A DNA stretch of 64,000 nucleotides from Actinoplanes sp. SE50/110. GTDB lineage: Bacteria; Actinomycetota; Actinomycetes; Mycobacteriales; Micromonosporaceae. A model generated the notes under the pieces. The model ran no database searches. It was not told the origin of the DNA and saw nothing but the letters and a program-made list of their open reading frames with translations. Every line of letters starts with the position of its first letter. Position 1 is the stretch's first letter. The stretch covers positions 2,947,001 to 3,011,000 of the forward strand of contig NZ_LT827010.1 of the NCBI RefSeq assembly GCF_900119315.1, written 5' to 3'. The translations under genes and the position numbers were made by a program. Positions 49,590 to 57,592 of this stretch are shown here, one piece after another.

Positions 49590-50591
49590 TTACCGTCGGG
49601 GCTCCTGCTCGGGGTGTGCCTTCAGGCTGCCGGCGTGTGCTTTCAGTGCCGGATCGCGGCGGGACCTGGCCAGGCTCGCCACCGTCGTGATGACCAGGAT
49701 GCCGATGATCACCGCGAGCGACACCGGCGTGCCGACCTCGGGGACTGCGTGGCTGATCGCCTTGTGCGCCCAGTGCAGCACGAGTTTCACCCCGATGAAG
49801 GCCAGAATGACCGCGAGCCCGGTGGACAGGTAGACCAGACGGTCGAGCAGCCCTTTCACCAGGAAGAACAGCGCGCGCAGGCCGAGCAGGGCGAACGCGT
49901 TGGCGACGAAGACGATGTAGGCCTGCTCGGTCACCCCGAAGACCGCCGGGATCGAGTCGAGGGCGAACAGGATGTCGGTGCTGCCGATCGCCAGCAGGAC
50001 CAGCAGCAGCGGCGTCACCATCCGCTTCCCGCCGACCCGGGTGATCATCTTGCCCTCGACGTAGTCGTCGGTCACCGGCAGCAGCCGGCGGCCGGCCCGG
50101 ACCAGCGCGTTGTCCTCGATGCTGGGATCCTGGTCGCGGTGCCGGTAAAGCTGGACGGCGGTGTAGATCAGGATCAACCCGAAGATCAGGAACATGAACG
50201 AGAACAGGTTGAGCAGGGTGGCGCCGAGCGCGATGAAAGCGACCCGCAGGACCAGCGCGATGATGATCCCGAAGGTGAGCACCTCCTGCTGATACCGCTC
50301 GGGGACGGCGAAGGTGCTCATGATGATCACGAAGACGAAGAGATTGTCGACCGACAGGCTCTTCTCGACGATGTAGCCGGCGAAATACTCGGTGCCGTAG
50401 CCCCAGCCGGCGACGCTCGCGAAGACGAGGCCGAAGGCGACCGCCACGCCGATGTAGAAGATCGACCAGCCGGCCGCCTCGCGGAAGCCGACGACGTGCG
50501 GACGCACCACCCCCAGAGTCAGGTCGAGGGCGAGCAGGGCGACGATGACGCCAATGGTCAGGGTCCAGCCGAGCGCGGTGACCTCTAGCAT
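49590..50591 (-). CDS. TerC/Alx family membrane protein
   Basis: 333 residues with about nine membrane helices. Conserved acidic positions of the family lie within helices: EKSLSVDNLFVFVIIMSTFA and GSTDILFALDSIPAVFGVTE. It has a soluble loop with RHRDQDPSIEDNALVRAGRR. TerC/Alx/MeeF proteins are implicated in manganese export or metal loading of exported proteins, and in tellurite resistance in some hosts. No manganese riboswitch (yybP-ykoY) motif is evident upstream. A 41-bp tandem repeat lies in its upstream region. Confidence 0.9.
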   Translation of the reverse strand: MLEVTALGWTLTIGVIVALLALDLTLGVVRPHVVGFREAAGWSIFYIGVAVAFGLVFASVAGWGYGTEYFAGYIVEKSLSVDNLFVFVIIMSTFAVPERYQQEVLTFGIIIALVLRVAFIALGATLLNLFSFMFLIFGLILIYTAVQLYRHRDQDPSIEDNALVRAGRRLLPVTDDYVEGKMITRVGGKRMVTPLLLVLLAIGSTDILFALDSIPAVFGVTEQAYIVFVANAFALLGLRALFFLVKGLLDRLVYLSTGLAVILAFIGVKLVLHWAHKAISHAVPEVGTPVSLAVIIGILVITTVASLARSRRDPALKAHAGSLKAHPEQEPRR

Positions 50592-50691
50592 GCTTCAAGG
50601 ATCCTCGACGTTGCTGTAAAGAACGCCCCGAACCGGCTGGATGATCCCTGTAAACCCGCCCTTTCCGCCGCTCGGCGCGGGTGAAGCGCGC

Positions 50692-50782
50692 TCCGGTCAG
50701 CTGCCCGGGTACTCTGATCGGCGCCGGCGTGTTCCGGTCAGCTGCCCGGGTACTCCGCTCGGCGCCGGCGTGTTCCGGTCAG
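50692..50782. repeat. 41-bp tandem repeat, two copies plus a partial
   Basis: Units beginning TCCGGTCAGCTGCCCGGGTA start at 50692 and 50733; a 9-bp partial begins at 50774. The two copies differ at a few positions (TGATC versus CGCTC). The array lies between terC and the dioxygenase gene and its last bases touch the dioxygenase stop at 50779. Confidence 0.85.
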
Positions 50783-51546
50783 GCGCTGACGAAGGAACGC
50801 TTGGCCAGGCCCATCCAGAAACCGTCGATCGGCTGCTCGGGCGCCTGCTCCGGCGCGCCGGACGCGCCCAGGGTGAGGAACATCGGCGCGAAGTGCTCGA
50901 TGGTCGGATGTGCGTAGGGCATGCCGGGCGCCGCCGACCGGAAGTCGGCCAGCTCGTCCACCGCGCCGCGGGCCAGGGTCTCGGCCGCCCACGCGTCGAA
51001 CTCGCGGGACCATCCGGGGGCCGCCGCGTCGGGCCGCCAGTCGCGCAGGAACGGCAGGCCGTGCGTGGTGAAGCCGGACCCGACGATCAGCACCCCCTCG
51101 TCGCGCAGCGGGGCGAGCCGGGCGCCGAGCTCCAGCAGCCGGTCGGGCTCCAGGGTGGGCAGCGACATCTGCAGCACCGGGATGTCGGCCTCCGGATACA
51201 TCACGGTGAGCGGCACGTAGGCGCCGTGGTCCAGGCCGCGGCGGGTGCGGGCGACCGTCTCGCCGTCCGGCATCAGCGCGGCGACCCGGTCGGCGAGGAC
51301 GGGGGCGCCCGGAGCGCGGTATTGCACCTCGTAGTAGCGCTGGGCGAACCCGTCGAAGTCGTAGACCAGCGGGACGGTCTCGGTGGCGGACAGCATCAGC
51401 GGGGCCGACTCCCAGTGCGCGGAGGCCATCAGGACGGCCTTCGGCCGGGGGAGGGCGGCCGCCAGGTCACGCAGCTGCGCGACCCAGGTGGGGTCGTCCA
51501 CCAGGGGCGGCGCGCCGTGGCTGAGGAACAGGGCCGGCATGCGCAC
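50779..51546 (-). CDS. DODA-type extradiol aromatic ring-cleaving dioxygenase
   Basis: 255 residues from GTG 51546, chosen because GGAGG lies 5 nt upstream; an ATG two codons in is equivalent. It has the LigB/YgiD (4,5-DOPA dioxygenase) pattern: LFLSHGAPPL near the N-terminus, MASAHWES, then GFTTHGLPFL and a C-terminal YAHPTIEHFAP. The His/Glu residues in these motifs bind Fe or Zn. It cleaves catecholic rings; the substrate is unknown. A perfect GTTGAA-AC-TTCAAC palindrome lies 11 nt before the start, implying repression by a MarR- or TetR-like protein not encoded here. Confidence 0.85.
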   Translation of the reverse strand: MRMPALFLSHGAPPLVDDPTWVAQLRDLAAALPRPKAVLMASAHWESAPLMLSATETVPLVYDFDGFAQRYYEVQYRAPGAPVLADRVAALMPDGETVARTRRGLDHGAYVPLTVMYPEADIPVLQMSLPTLEPDRLLELGARLAPLRDEGVLIVGSGFTTHGLPFLRDWRPDAAAPGWSREFDAWAAETLARGAVDELADFRSAAPGMPYAHPTIEHFAPMFLTLGASGAPEQAPEQPIDGFWMGLAKRSFVSA

Positions 51547-51556
51547 GATGACCTCC

Positions 51557-51570
51557 GTTGAAACTTCAAC
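51557..51570 (-). promoter_or_regulatory. Operator GTTGAAACTTCAAC of the dioxygenase gene
   Basis: Perfect 6-bp arms with a 2-bp centre, directly upstream of the ribosome site. A TTGACG on the minus strand near 51598 is a possible -35 element. Confidence 0.6.
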
Positions 51571-51712
51571 TATCTGCACCGAACGGTACTTGATGCGTCA
51601 ACTATCCGCAAGGAAAATGACGTACCGTAATAATTTGATCTCGATGGTCTAGGGTTTGATCGAGCCGTGCCACTCTCTGCGGGTGCGGCCCGGCGTCGAG
51701 AGGAGACCGGCC

Positions 51713-52372
51713 GTGGCGCCGCCGCAGCTACCGCCCGCGGATGATCTCTACCTGACCGCGCACGACGCGAGCAGTGGCCGGCCGCTGCTCGGATCGGCCG
51801 CCCTCGGTCTCGGCCTGGGCGCCGCGCTGCTCGGCGAGCTGATCCTGTGGCGCCGCATCGACCTGATCAGCGCCGGCCTGGTGGTCACCGACAAGCGTCC
51901 GACCGGCGACACCGCCACCACCGCGCTGCTGGAGCGGATCCTGCGTGAGGCCGATCGGCGCGGCCTGCGCGACTGGCTCGCCCGGCTCGCCACCGGCAGT
52001 GCCACCGACCTGGTCGGACGTCGGCTCGCCCGCGGTGGCCTGATCCGGCGGGTGGAGAGACGCGGACTGCTCGGCACCAGGAGCTCGTTCGTGCCGGCCG
52101 ACGCGATGACCGCGGCCTGGCCGGCCACCCGGATTCGCACCAAGGTCGCCGGCAGCGAGCCGCTCAACGTGCCCGACCTGCTGGTTTCCGGCCTGATCCG
52201 GGCCACCGGCCTGGACCGGCAGGTGCTGGCCGCCCTCACCGCGCGTGACCGGGACCGGCTGTCCGAGCAGTCCCGGCGGGATCTTCCGGCCGAGCTGCAG
52301 CAGCTCGTGGCGCAGGTCGAGGCGGCCGTCGTGGTCGCCCCTTTTCGTCCGATGTGGCGTCCAGGCTCTTGA
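51713..52372 (+). CDS. GPP34 (GOLPH3/VPS74-like) family protein
   Basis: 219 residues from GTG 51713 (AGAGGAGA upstream). PPQLPPADDLYLTAHDASSG begins the GPP34 fold. Hallmarks include LGAALLGELILWRRIDLI, TALLERILREADRRGLRDWL and RRVERRGLLGTRSSFVPAD. Eukaryotic relatives bind phosphatidylinositol 4-phosphate at the Golgi; bacterial ones are of unknown function and common in actinobacteria. It precedes the inositol operon, and the start of that operon's promoter overlaps this stop codon. Confidence 0.88.
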   Translation: MAPPQLPPADDLYLTAHDASSGRPLLGSAALGLGLGAALLGELILWRRIDLISAGLVVTDKRPTGDTATTALLERILREADRRGLRDWLARLATGSATDLVGRRLARGGLIRRVERRGLLGTRSSFVPADAMTAAWPATRIRTKVAGSEPLNVPDLLVSGLIRATGLDRQVLAALTARDRDRLSEQSRRDLPAELQQLVAQVEAAVVVAPFRPMWRPGS

Positions 52373-52397
52373 CGCGGACGCGGTCGCGTAATTACAT
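52369..52397 (+). promoter_or_regulatory. Putative promoter of the inositol operon
   Basis: TTGACG (52369-52374), a 17-bp spacer and TTACAT (52392-52397) within GCGTAATTACATCG, an isolated AT-rich patch about 125 bp before iolC. TTGACG overlaps the stop of the GPP34 gene. No operator palindrome is obvious. Confidence 0.45.
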
Positions 52398-52520
52398 CGA
52401 GACCAGGTCCACTCAGCGTTGCTGGACGGTTACCCCGCGCTGACGGCTTGGTTCATCGCGTTGCGTCCGTGACCGCACGGGACCTGACCCTCCCGGGTGG
52501 CTAGGCCGGAGGGGGCGGGC

Positions 52521-53567
52521 ATGTCCGCACACGAGGTCCTGACCATGGGACGGATCGGCGTCGATCTCTACCCGGAGCAGCTCGGGACACCGCTCGCTCA
52601 GGTACGGACCTTCGCCAAATCCCTCGGCGGCAGCCCCACCAACGTGGCCGTCGCCGCGGCCCGGCTCGGCCGGCGCGCCGCGGTGATCACCCGGGTGGGC
52701 GCCGACCCGTTCGGCTCCTACCTGCGGGATGCGCTCCGCCGTTTCGGCGTCGACGATCGGTTCGTCGGCGTCGTCGAGCACCTGCCGACCCCCGTGACAT
52801 TCTGTGAGATCTTTCCGCCGGATCGGTTCCCGCTCTACTTCTATCGCTACCCCAGAGCCCCCGATCTGGAGATTTCCCCGTACGACGTGGACCTGGCCGC
52901 CGTGCGCGCCGCCACCATCTTCTGGGTCACCGGGACCGGGCTGAGCGCCGCTCCGTCCCGGGAGGCGACACTGGCCGCCCTGCGGGCCCGAGGCCGCACC
53001 GGCGTGACCGTCTTCGATCTCGACTGGCGACCGATGCTCTGGGCGTCGCCGGAGGAGGCCCGGCCCTGGTATCTCGAAGCCCTGCGATACGCCACCGTCG
53101 CGATCGGCAATGTGGACGAGGTGGCGATCGCGGTCGGCGGCATCGGCGGGGTGGTTGCCGCGTCTGATGGCGTCGGCGGGGCGGCAACCGCGGGGGGTGA
53201 CGACGACCTGCTCGGCCGGTTGCTCGCCACCGGGGTCGAGCTGGCGGTGCTCAAGCAGGGGCCGGCGGGGGTGCGGGCCGCCACGCGGACGGAAACGACG
53301 TACGCCCCCGCCATCGAGGTCGACGTGGTGAACGGCCTGGGCGCCGGCGACGCCTTCGGCGGGGCCCTGTGCCACGGGCTGCTCGCCGGCTGGCCGCTGG
53401 CCGAGACGATCCGTTTCGCGAACGCCGCCGGTGCGCTCGTCGCCTCCCGACTGGCCTGCGCCGACGCCATGCCGACCGCCGCCGAGGTGCACGAACTGCT
53501 GGCCGCCGGTCGCGCTCCCGCGCGCCTCTCGGAGAGCCCCGACCTGCCGGATGTCGATCATGGCTGA
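52521..53567 (+). CDS. iolC: 5-dehydro-2-deoxygluconokinase (IolC)
   Basis: 348 residues of the PfkB/ribokinase family. MGRIGVDLYPEQLGTPLAQV then TFAKSLGGSPTNVAVAAARL is the characteristic IolC start; the anion hole and catalytic Asp are in NGLGAGDAFGGALCHGL. IolC phosphorylates 5-dehydro-2-deoxy-D-gluconate in myo-inositol breakdown. It is the first gene of the operon and its stop overlaps iolB. Confidence 0.92.
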   Translation: MSAHEVLTMGRIGVDLYPEQLGTPLAQVRTFAKSLGGSPTNVAVAAARLGRRAAVITRVGADPFGSYLRDALRRFGVDDRFVGVVEHLPTPVTFCEIFPPDRFPLYFYRYPRAPDLEISPYDVDLAAVRAATIFWVTGTGLSAAPSREATLAALRARGRTGVTVFDLDWRPMLWASPEEARPWYLEALRYATVAIGNVDEVAIAVGGIGGVVAASDGVGGAATAGGDDDLLGRLLATGVELAVLKQGPAGVRAATRTETTYAPAIEVDVVNGLGAGDAFGGALCHGLLAGWPLAETIRFANAAGALVASRLACADAMPTAAEVHELLAAGRAPARLSESPDLPDVDHG

Positions 53568-54441
53568 GGCCCGGGCCAATCCGGTCGTGCCGCGCGGTTC
53601 CACCGCCGACCGGCCGTACGACGTGGTGGTCAGCCCGGAGAACGCGGGCTGGGCGCACAGCGGTCTGCGCGTGGTGCAGCTGCCGGTCGGCGGACGCGTC
53701 ACCTTCGTCACCGGCAGCGACGAGATGCTGGTGCTGCCGCTGTCCGGCGGTTGCGACGTGGCCTGCGACGACGAACGCCTGACGCTTACCGGCCGCCGGT
53801 CCGTCTTCTCCCGGGTGACCGATTTCGCCTACCTGCCGCGGGATGCCGCGGTCACCCTGCGGGCGCCGAACGGCGGCCGGTTCGCGCTGCCCGCCGCCCG
53901 CGCCCGCCGGCAACTCCCGTTCCGTTACGGAGCGGCCGAGGACGTGCCGGTCGAACTGCGCGGTGCCGGGTCGGCGAGCCGTCAGGTGAACAACTTCTGC
54001 ACCCCCGAATCGTTCGAAGCCGACGCGCTGATCGCGGTGGAGGTGCTCACGCCCGGCGGCAACTGGTCGTCGTATCCGCCGCACCGCCACGACACGCTCG
54101 AAGAGATCTACTACTACGAGGTGGCGACGTCGCCGTCCGGGCGGCCCGGCTGCGGCTATCAGCGCGTCTACGGTGATCAGGATCGGCCGATCGACGTGTG
54201 CGCGGAGGTGCGCACCGGGGACGTGGTGCTGATTCCGTACGGGTGGCACGGGCCGTCGATGGCCGCCCCCGGCTACGACCTGTACTACCTCAACGTGATG
54301 GCCGGGCCGGGGGAGCGGCGGTGGCTGATCACCGACGATCCGGCGCACGGGTGGGTGCGCGAGGCCTGGGCGGTGCAGGCTGTCGATCCGCGGCTGCCGC
54401 TGACCACAGACCGCGAACTGCTGACCCGGAGGCGGACGTGA
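53560..54441 (+). CDS. iolB: 5-deoxy-glucuronate isomerase (IolB)
   Basis: 293 residues from ATG 53560, overlapping the iolC stop; ATG 53551 is an alternative. It is a bicupin: the metal-binding motif YPPHRHDTLEEIYYYEV (His, His, Glu) and the later His in IPYGWHGPSMAAPGYDLYYL. IolB converts 5-deoxy-D-glucuronate to 5-dehydro-2-deoxygluconate, the substrate of IolC. Confidence 0.92.
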   Translation: MAEARANPVVPRGSTADRPYDVVVSPENAGWAHSGLRVVQLPVGGRVTFVTGSDEMLVLPLSGGCDVACDDERLTLTGRRSVFSRVTDFAYLPRDAAVTLRAPNGGRFALPAARARRQLPFRYGAAEDVPVELRGAGSASRQVNNFCTPESFEADALIAVEVLTPGGNWSSYPPHRHDTLEEIYYYEVATSPSGRPGCGYQRVYGDQDRPIDVCAEVRTGDVVLIPYGWHGPSMAAPGYDLYYLNVMAGPGERRWLITDDPAHGWVREAWAVQAVDPRLPLTTDRELLTRRRT

Positions 54442-54555
54442 GACGGCATCTTTTACGGGTGGTCCGGTGAGGCGCCGGCGCACCGTCGCGAGGGCGGACG
54501 TCAAGCGGCATCCTCTGCGGGGGTCGAGGTGAAGCACCGGCTCACCGTCGCGCAG
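54432..54555. repeat. 62-bp tandem duplication spanning the iolD start
   Basis: GCGGACGT at 54432 and 54494 begin two copies, period 62. Copy 1 contains GTGAGGCGCCGGCGCACCGT at 54467; copy 2 contains the iolD start GTGAAGCACCGGCTCACCGT at 54529. The copies are about 80 percent identical, so the event is not recent, or selection differs on the two. Confidence 0.8.
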
Positions 54556-56400
54556 GCGGCCGTCCGATTCCTGGCCAATCAGTTCACCGAACGTGACGGG
54601 ATCCGCGAGCGGGCGGTGGCCGGCTTTCTCGGCATCTTCGGGCACGGCAATGTGGCCGGAATCGGTCAGGCACTGGTGCAGGCGCACCGCACCGGGTCGC
54701 CGTCGATGCCGTACCGTTTGGCCCGCAACGAGCAGGCGATGGTGCACACCGCGGTCGGCTATGCCCGGATGCGCAACCGTCTGTCGACGATGGCCTGCAC
54801 CGCGTCGATCGGTCCCGGTTCGACCAACATGCTGACCGGCGCGGCACTCGCCACGATCAGCCGGATTCCGGTGCTGCTGCTGCCGTCCGACGTGTTCGCG
54901 ACCCGGGTCGCCACCCCGGTGCTGCAGGAACTGGAGGATCCGCGCGCCGGCGACGTGTCGGTCAACGATGCGTTCCGGCCGCTGTCGAAGTTCTTCGACC
55001 GGGTCTGGCGGCCCGAGCAGCTGCCTGCGGCGCTGCTCGGCGCGATGCGGGTCCTGACGGACCCGGCGGAGACCGGTGCGGTCACCGTCTGCCTTCCCCA
55101 GGACGTGCAAATTGAGGCGTACGAATGGCCGGACGACCTGTTCGCCGAACGCGTCTGGCACATCACCCGGCCTGTTCCCGACCCGTTGTCCGTGGAGCGG
55201 GCGGCCGCCGTGATCAGGGGCGCGCGCCGGCCGCTGATCGTGGCCGGTGGCGGGGTGATCTACTCGGAGGCGTCGGCGCAGCTCGACCGGTTCGCCCGGG
55301 AAACCGGCATCCCGGTCGCCGACACCCAGGCCGGCAAGGGCGCGTTGAGCTGGGATCATCCGAACGAGGTCGGCGGGATCGGGGCGACCGGCAGCCCGGT
55401 CGCGAACCGGCTCGCCGGGCACGCCGACGTGGTGATCGGCATCGGCACCCGGTATTCGGATTTCACCACCGCGTCCCGGACCGCCTTCCGGCATCCGCAC
55501 GTCCGGTTCGTGAACCTCAACGTGACCTCGTTCGACGCGGGCAAACTCGCCGCGCTGCCGCTGGTCGCGGACGCCCGGGCCGGGTTGCAGGCGTTGCGTC
55601 CGGCGCTGCACGGCAGGCGGTTCACCGATGAGTTCCAGGAGGACGTGGCCGGGTGGAACGCGGTCGTCGCCGCGCATCTCCGACCGGGCGGCGGCTTGCC
55701 GACGCAGGCGCAGGTGATCGGCGTGGTCAACGACGCGTGCGGGGCGCGCGACGTGGTGGTGCAGGCGGCCGGCAGCCTTCCCGGCGACCTGCAGCGGCTG
55801 TGGCGGTCCCGGGATCCGAAGCAGTACCAGGTCGAGTACGGCTACTCCTGCATGGGCTTCGAGATCGCCGGCGCCCTCGGCATCAAGCTGGCCGACCCGT
55901 CCCGCGAAGTGTTCGCACTGGTCGGCGACGGGTCGTACCTGATGATGGCGCAGGAGATCGTCACCGCGATCGCCGAAGGCGTGAAACTGATCGTCATCCT
56001 CGTGCAGAACCACGGTTTCGCCTCGATCGGCGCCCTCTCCGAACAGGTCGGCTCGCAGCGGTTCGGCACCAGCTACCGCTATCGCAGCCCGCAGACCGGC
56101 GACTACGACGGCGCGCTCCTTCCCGTCGACCTGGCACTGAACGCGGAAAGCCTGGGCGCCGCGGTGATCCGCTGCCGCACCACAGCCGACCTGGCCGAGG
56201 GCCTGAAGAGAGCCCGCGAACACGACCATCTCACCCTCCTCCACATCGAGACCGACCCACTCGCCGCCGCCCCGTCCTCGGAGGCGTGGTGGGACGTCCC
56301 GGTCGCCGAAGTCGCCACCCTGCACAGCACCCGCCACGCCCGCGCCGCCTACCTCGAAGCCAAACGCGACCAACGCCCCCACCTACGCCCCGGTGACTGA
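54529..56400 (+). CDS. iolD: 3D-(3,5/4)-trihydroxycyclohexane-1,2-dione hydrolase (IolD)
   Basis: 623 residues from GTG 54529. Thiamine-diphosphate enzyme: the N-terminal domain has FGHGNVAGIGQALVQ and SIGPGSTNMLTGAALATISR; the central domain contains PLIVAGGGVIYSEASAQLDR; the ThDP/Mg motif GDGSYLMMAQEIVTAIAEGV with Asn in VQNHGFASIG lies near residues 465-500. It opens the ring of the inositol-derived dione. Its first codons are part of a 62-bp duplication, and its stop lies in the first of three 34-bp repeats. Confidence 0.93.
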   Translation: MKHRLTVAQAAVRFLANQFTERDGIRERAVAGFLGIFGHGNVAGIGQALVQAHRTGSPSMPYRLARNEQAMVHTAVGYARMRNRLSTMACTASIGPGSTNMLTGAALATISRIPVLLLPSDVFATRVATPVLQELEDPRAGDVSVNDAFRPLSKFFDRVWRPEQLPAALLGAMRVLTDPAETGAVTVCLPQDVQIEAYEWPDDLFAERVWHITRPVPDPLSVERAAAVIRGARRPLIVAGGGVIYSEASAQLDRFARETGIPVADTQAGKGALSWDHPNEVGGIGATGSPVANRLAGHADVVIGIGTRYSDFTTASRTAFRHPHVRFVNLNVTSFDAGKLAALPLVADARAGLQALRPALHGRRFTDEFQEDVAGWNAVVAAHLRPGGGLPTQAQVIGVVNDACGARDVVVQAAGSLPGDLQRLWRSRDPKQYQVEYGYSCMGFEIAGALGIKLADPSREVFALVGDGSYLMMAQEIVTAIAEGVKLIVILVQNHGFASIGALSEQVGSQRFGTSYRYRSPQTGDYDGALLPVDLALNAESLGAAVIRCRTTADLAEGLKRAREHDHLTLLHIETDPLAAAPSSEAWWDVPVAEVATLHSTRHARAAYLEAKRDQRPHLRPGD

Positions 56401-56498
56401 CCTCCCCGACCACCTACCCGCACTCGGAGGCTGACTTCCCCGACCACCTACCCGCAGCCGGAGGCTGACCACCCCACCGCCCAACCGCACCCGGAGGC
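56397..56498. repeat. 34-bp tandem repeat, three copies, after iolD
   Basis: CTGA at 56397, 56431 and 56465 begins three units with the pattern CTGACNTCCCCGACCACCTA-CCCGC...CGGAGG. Copy 1 and copy 2 are very similar and copy 3 has diverged. The first CTGA includes the iolD stop. The period is not a multiple of three. Each unit ends in a CGGAGG ribosome-site-like string. From 56499 to 56686 no gene is evident. Confidence 0.8.
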
Positions 56499-56686
56499 CA
56501 CCCGATGTGCCCGAGCCACCCCCGTCCCGCCGGCCACTCCACCGCTGGCGCCGTATCCGCCCCCACCCCGCTGCCGGCATCCGCTTGCTGCCGACCCCTC
56601 GTCAGACGATCACTTCCTTCCGCCGTCCCTGACCAGGTCGCTGCCAAACCCCGGCCTTCCGTCGCGGCGCCCTTGTCGAGGGCGTG

Positions 56687-57592
56687 GTGAGCCCCGTGCG
56701 CCGGCTGCGACTCGGCAGCTGCCCCGATTCCTGGGGTGTCTGGTACGCCGCGGATCCCCGGCAGATCCCCTGGTCCCGGTTCCTCGACGAGCTGACCGAG
56801 GCCGGTTACCGCTGGCTGGAGCTCGGCCCACACGGCTACCTGCCCACCGACCCCGCTCAACTCGCCGACGAGTTGGCGGCCCGCGGCCTGTCCTGCGCCG
56901 CGGGCACCGTCGGCGGCGTCGGCGGCCCGCACAGGGACTTTCCGGCCGTGGTCGCCGGGACCCGCCGCGTCGCCGCCCTGACCCGCGCGGTCGGCGGCCG
57001 CGACGTCGTCTTCGTCCCTGTTCCCGGTTACCGCGACGACGCCACCGGCGGATACCTGGAACCCGCCACGCTCGGTGCCGGCCAGTGGCGCGCCCTGCTG
57101 GACAACACGAACACCCTCGGCCGGATAGTCACCGAGGAGTACGGCCTCAACCTCCGTTTCCACCCGCACGCCGACTACCAGGTGGAGAACCAGTCTCAGA
57201 TCGAACGCTTCCTGGACGGCACCGACCCCCGCTTCGTGTCGCTGTGCCTGGACACCGGCCACCTCGCCTACCGCCGCGCCGACATCCTGTCACTGATCGC
57301 CGCCTATCCCTCCCGCATCGGATACGTCCACCTGAAGCAGATGGACCCGGACATCGCCCTCCGCGCGGAAGCCGAAGATCTCGCTTTCGCGCAGGCCGTG
57401 GCTCTCGGCGTCAGTGTCGCCCCACCACGTGGCACGCCTGACGTGCCGACCGTGCTCTCCGCGCTCGCCGCCCTGGACGCGGATCTGTTCGTCGTGGTCG
57501 AGCAGGACATGTATCCGGTCGACTTCGACGTTCCCCTGCCGATTGCCACCCGCACCCGCCGGTATCTGGAAGAGACAGGAGACTTCGCATGA
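56687..57592 (+). CDS. IolE-like TIM-barrel isomerase/dehydratase
   Basis: 301 residues from GTG 56687; GTG 56684 or 56696 are alternatives. It is a xylose-isomerase-like TIM barrel: LRLGSCPDSWGVWYAADPRQ start, AGYRWLELGPHGYLP, metal ligands probably in FHPHADYQVE, LCLDTGHLAY, GYVHLKQMDP and VVEQDMYPV. In an inositol operon this position is usually the 2-keto-myo-inositol dehydratase. It lacks the typical IolE opening (NPISW-like), so I call it IolE-like rather than IolE. The stop overlaps the binding-protein start (ATGA). Confidence 0.8.
   Translation: MSPVRRLRLGSCPDSWGVWYAADPRQIPWSRFLDELTEAGYRWLELGPHGYLPTDPAQLADELAARGLSCAAGTVGGVGGPHRDFPAVVAGTRRVAALTRAVGGRDVVFVPVPGYRDDATGGYLEPATLGAGQWRALLDNTNTLGRIVTEEYGLNLRFHPHADYQVENQSQIERFLDGTDPRFVSLCLDTGHLAYRRADILSLIAAYPSRIGYVHLKQMDPDIALRAEAEDLAFAQAVALGVSVAPPRGTPDVPTVLSALAALDADLFVVVEQDMYPVDFDVPLPIATRTRRYLEETGDFA

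Noticed and set aside
50592..50778. Manganese riboswitch (yybP-ykoY) upstream of terC
   Set aside because: No conserved yybP-ykoY core sequences or three-way pairing could be found; only the 41-bp repeat is present.
53251..56382. 1043-codon open frame on the minus strand
   Set aside because: Antisense to iolB and iolD; no recognisable domain, biased Arg/Gly/His composition.
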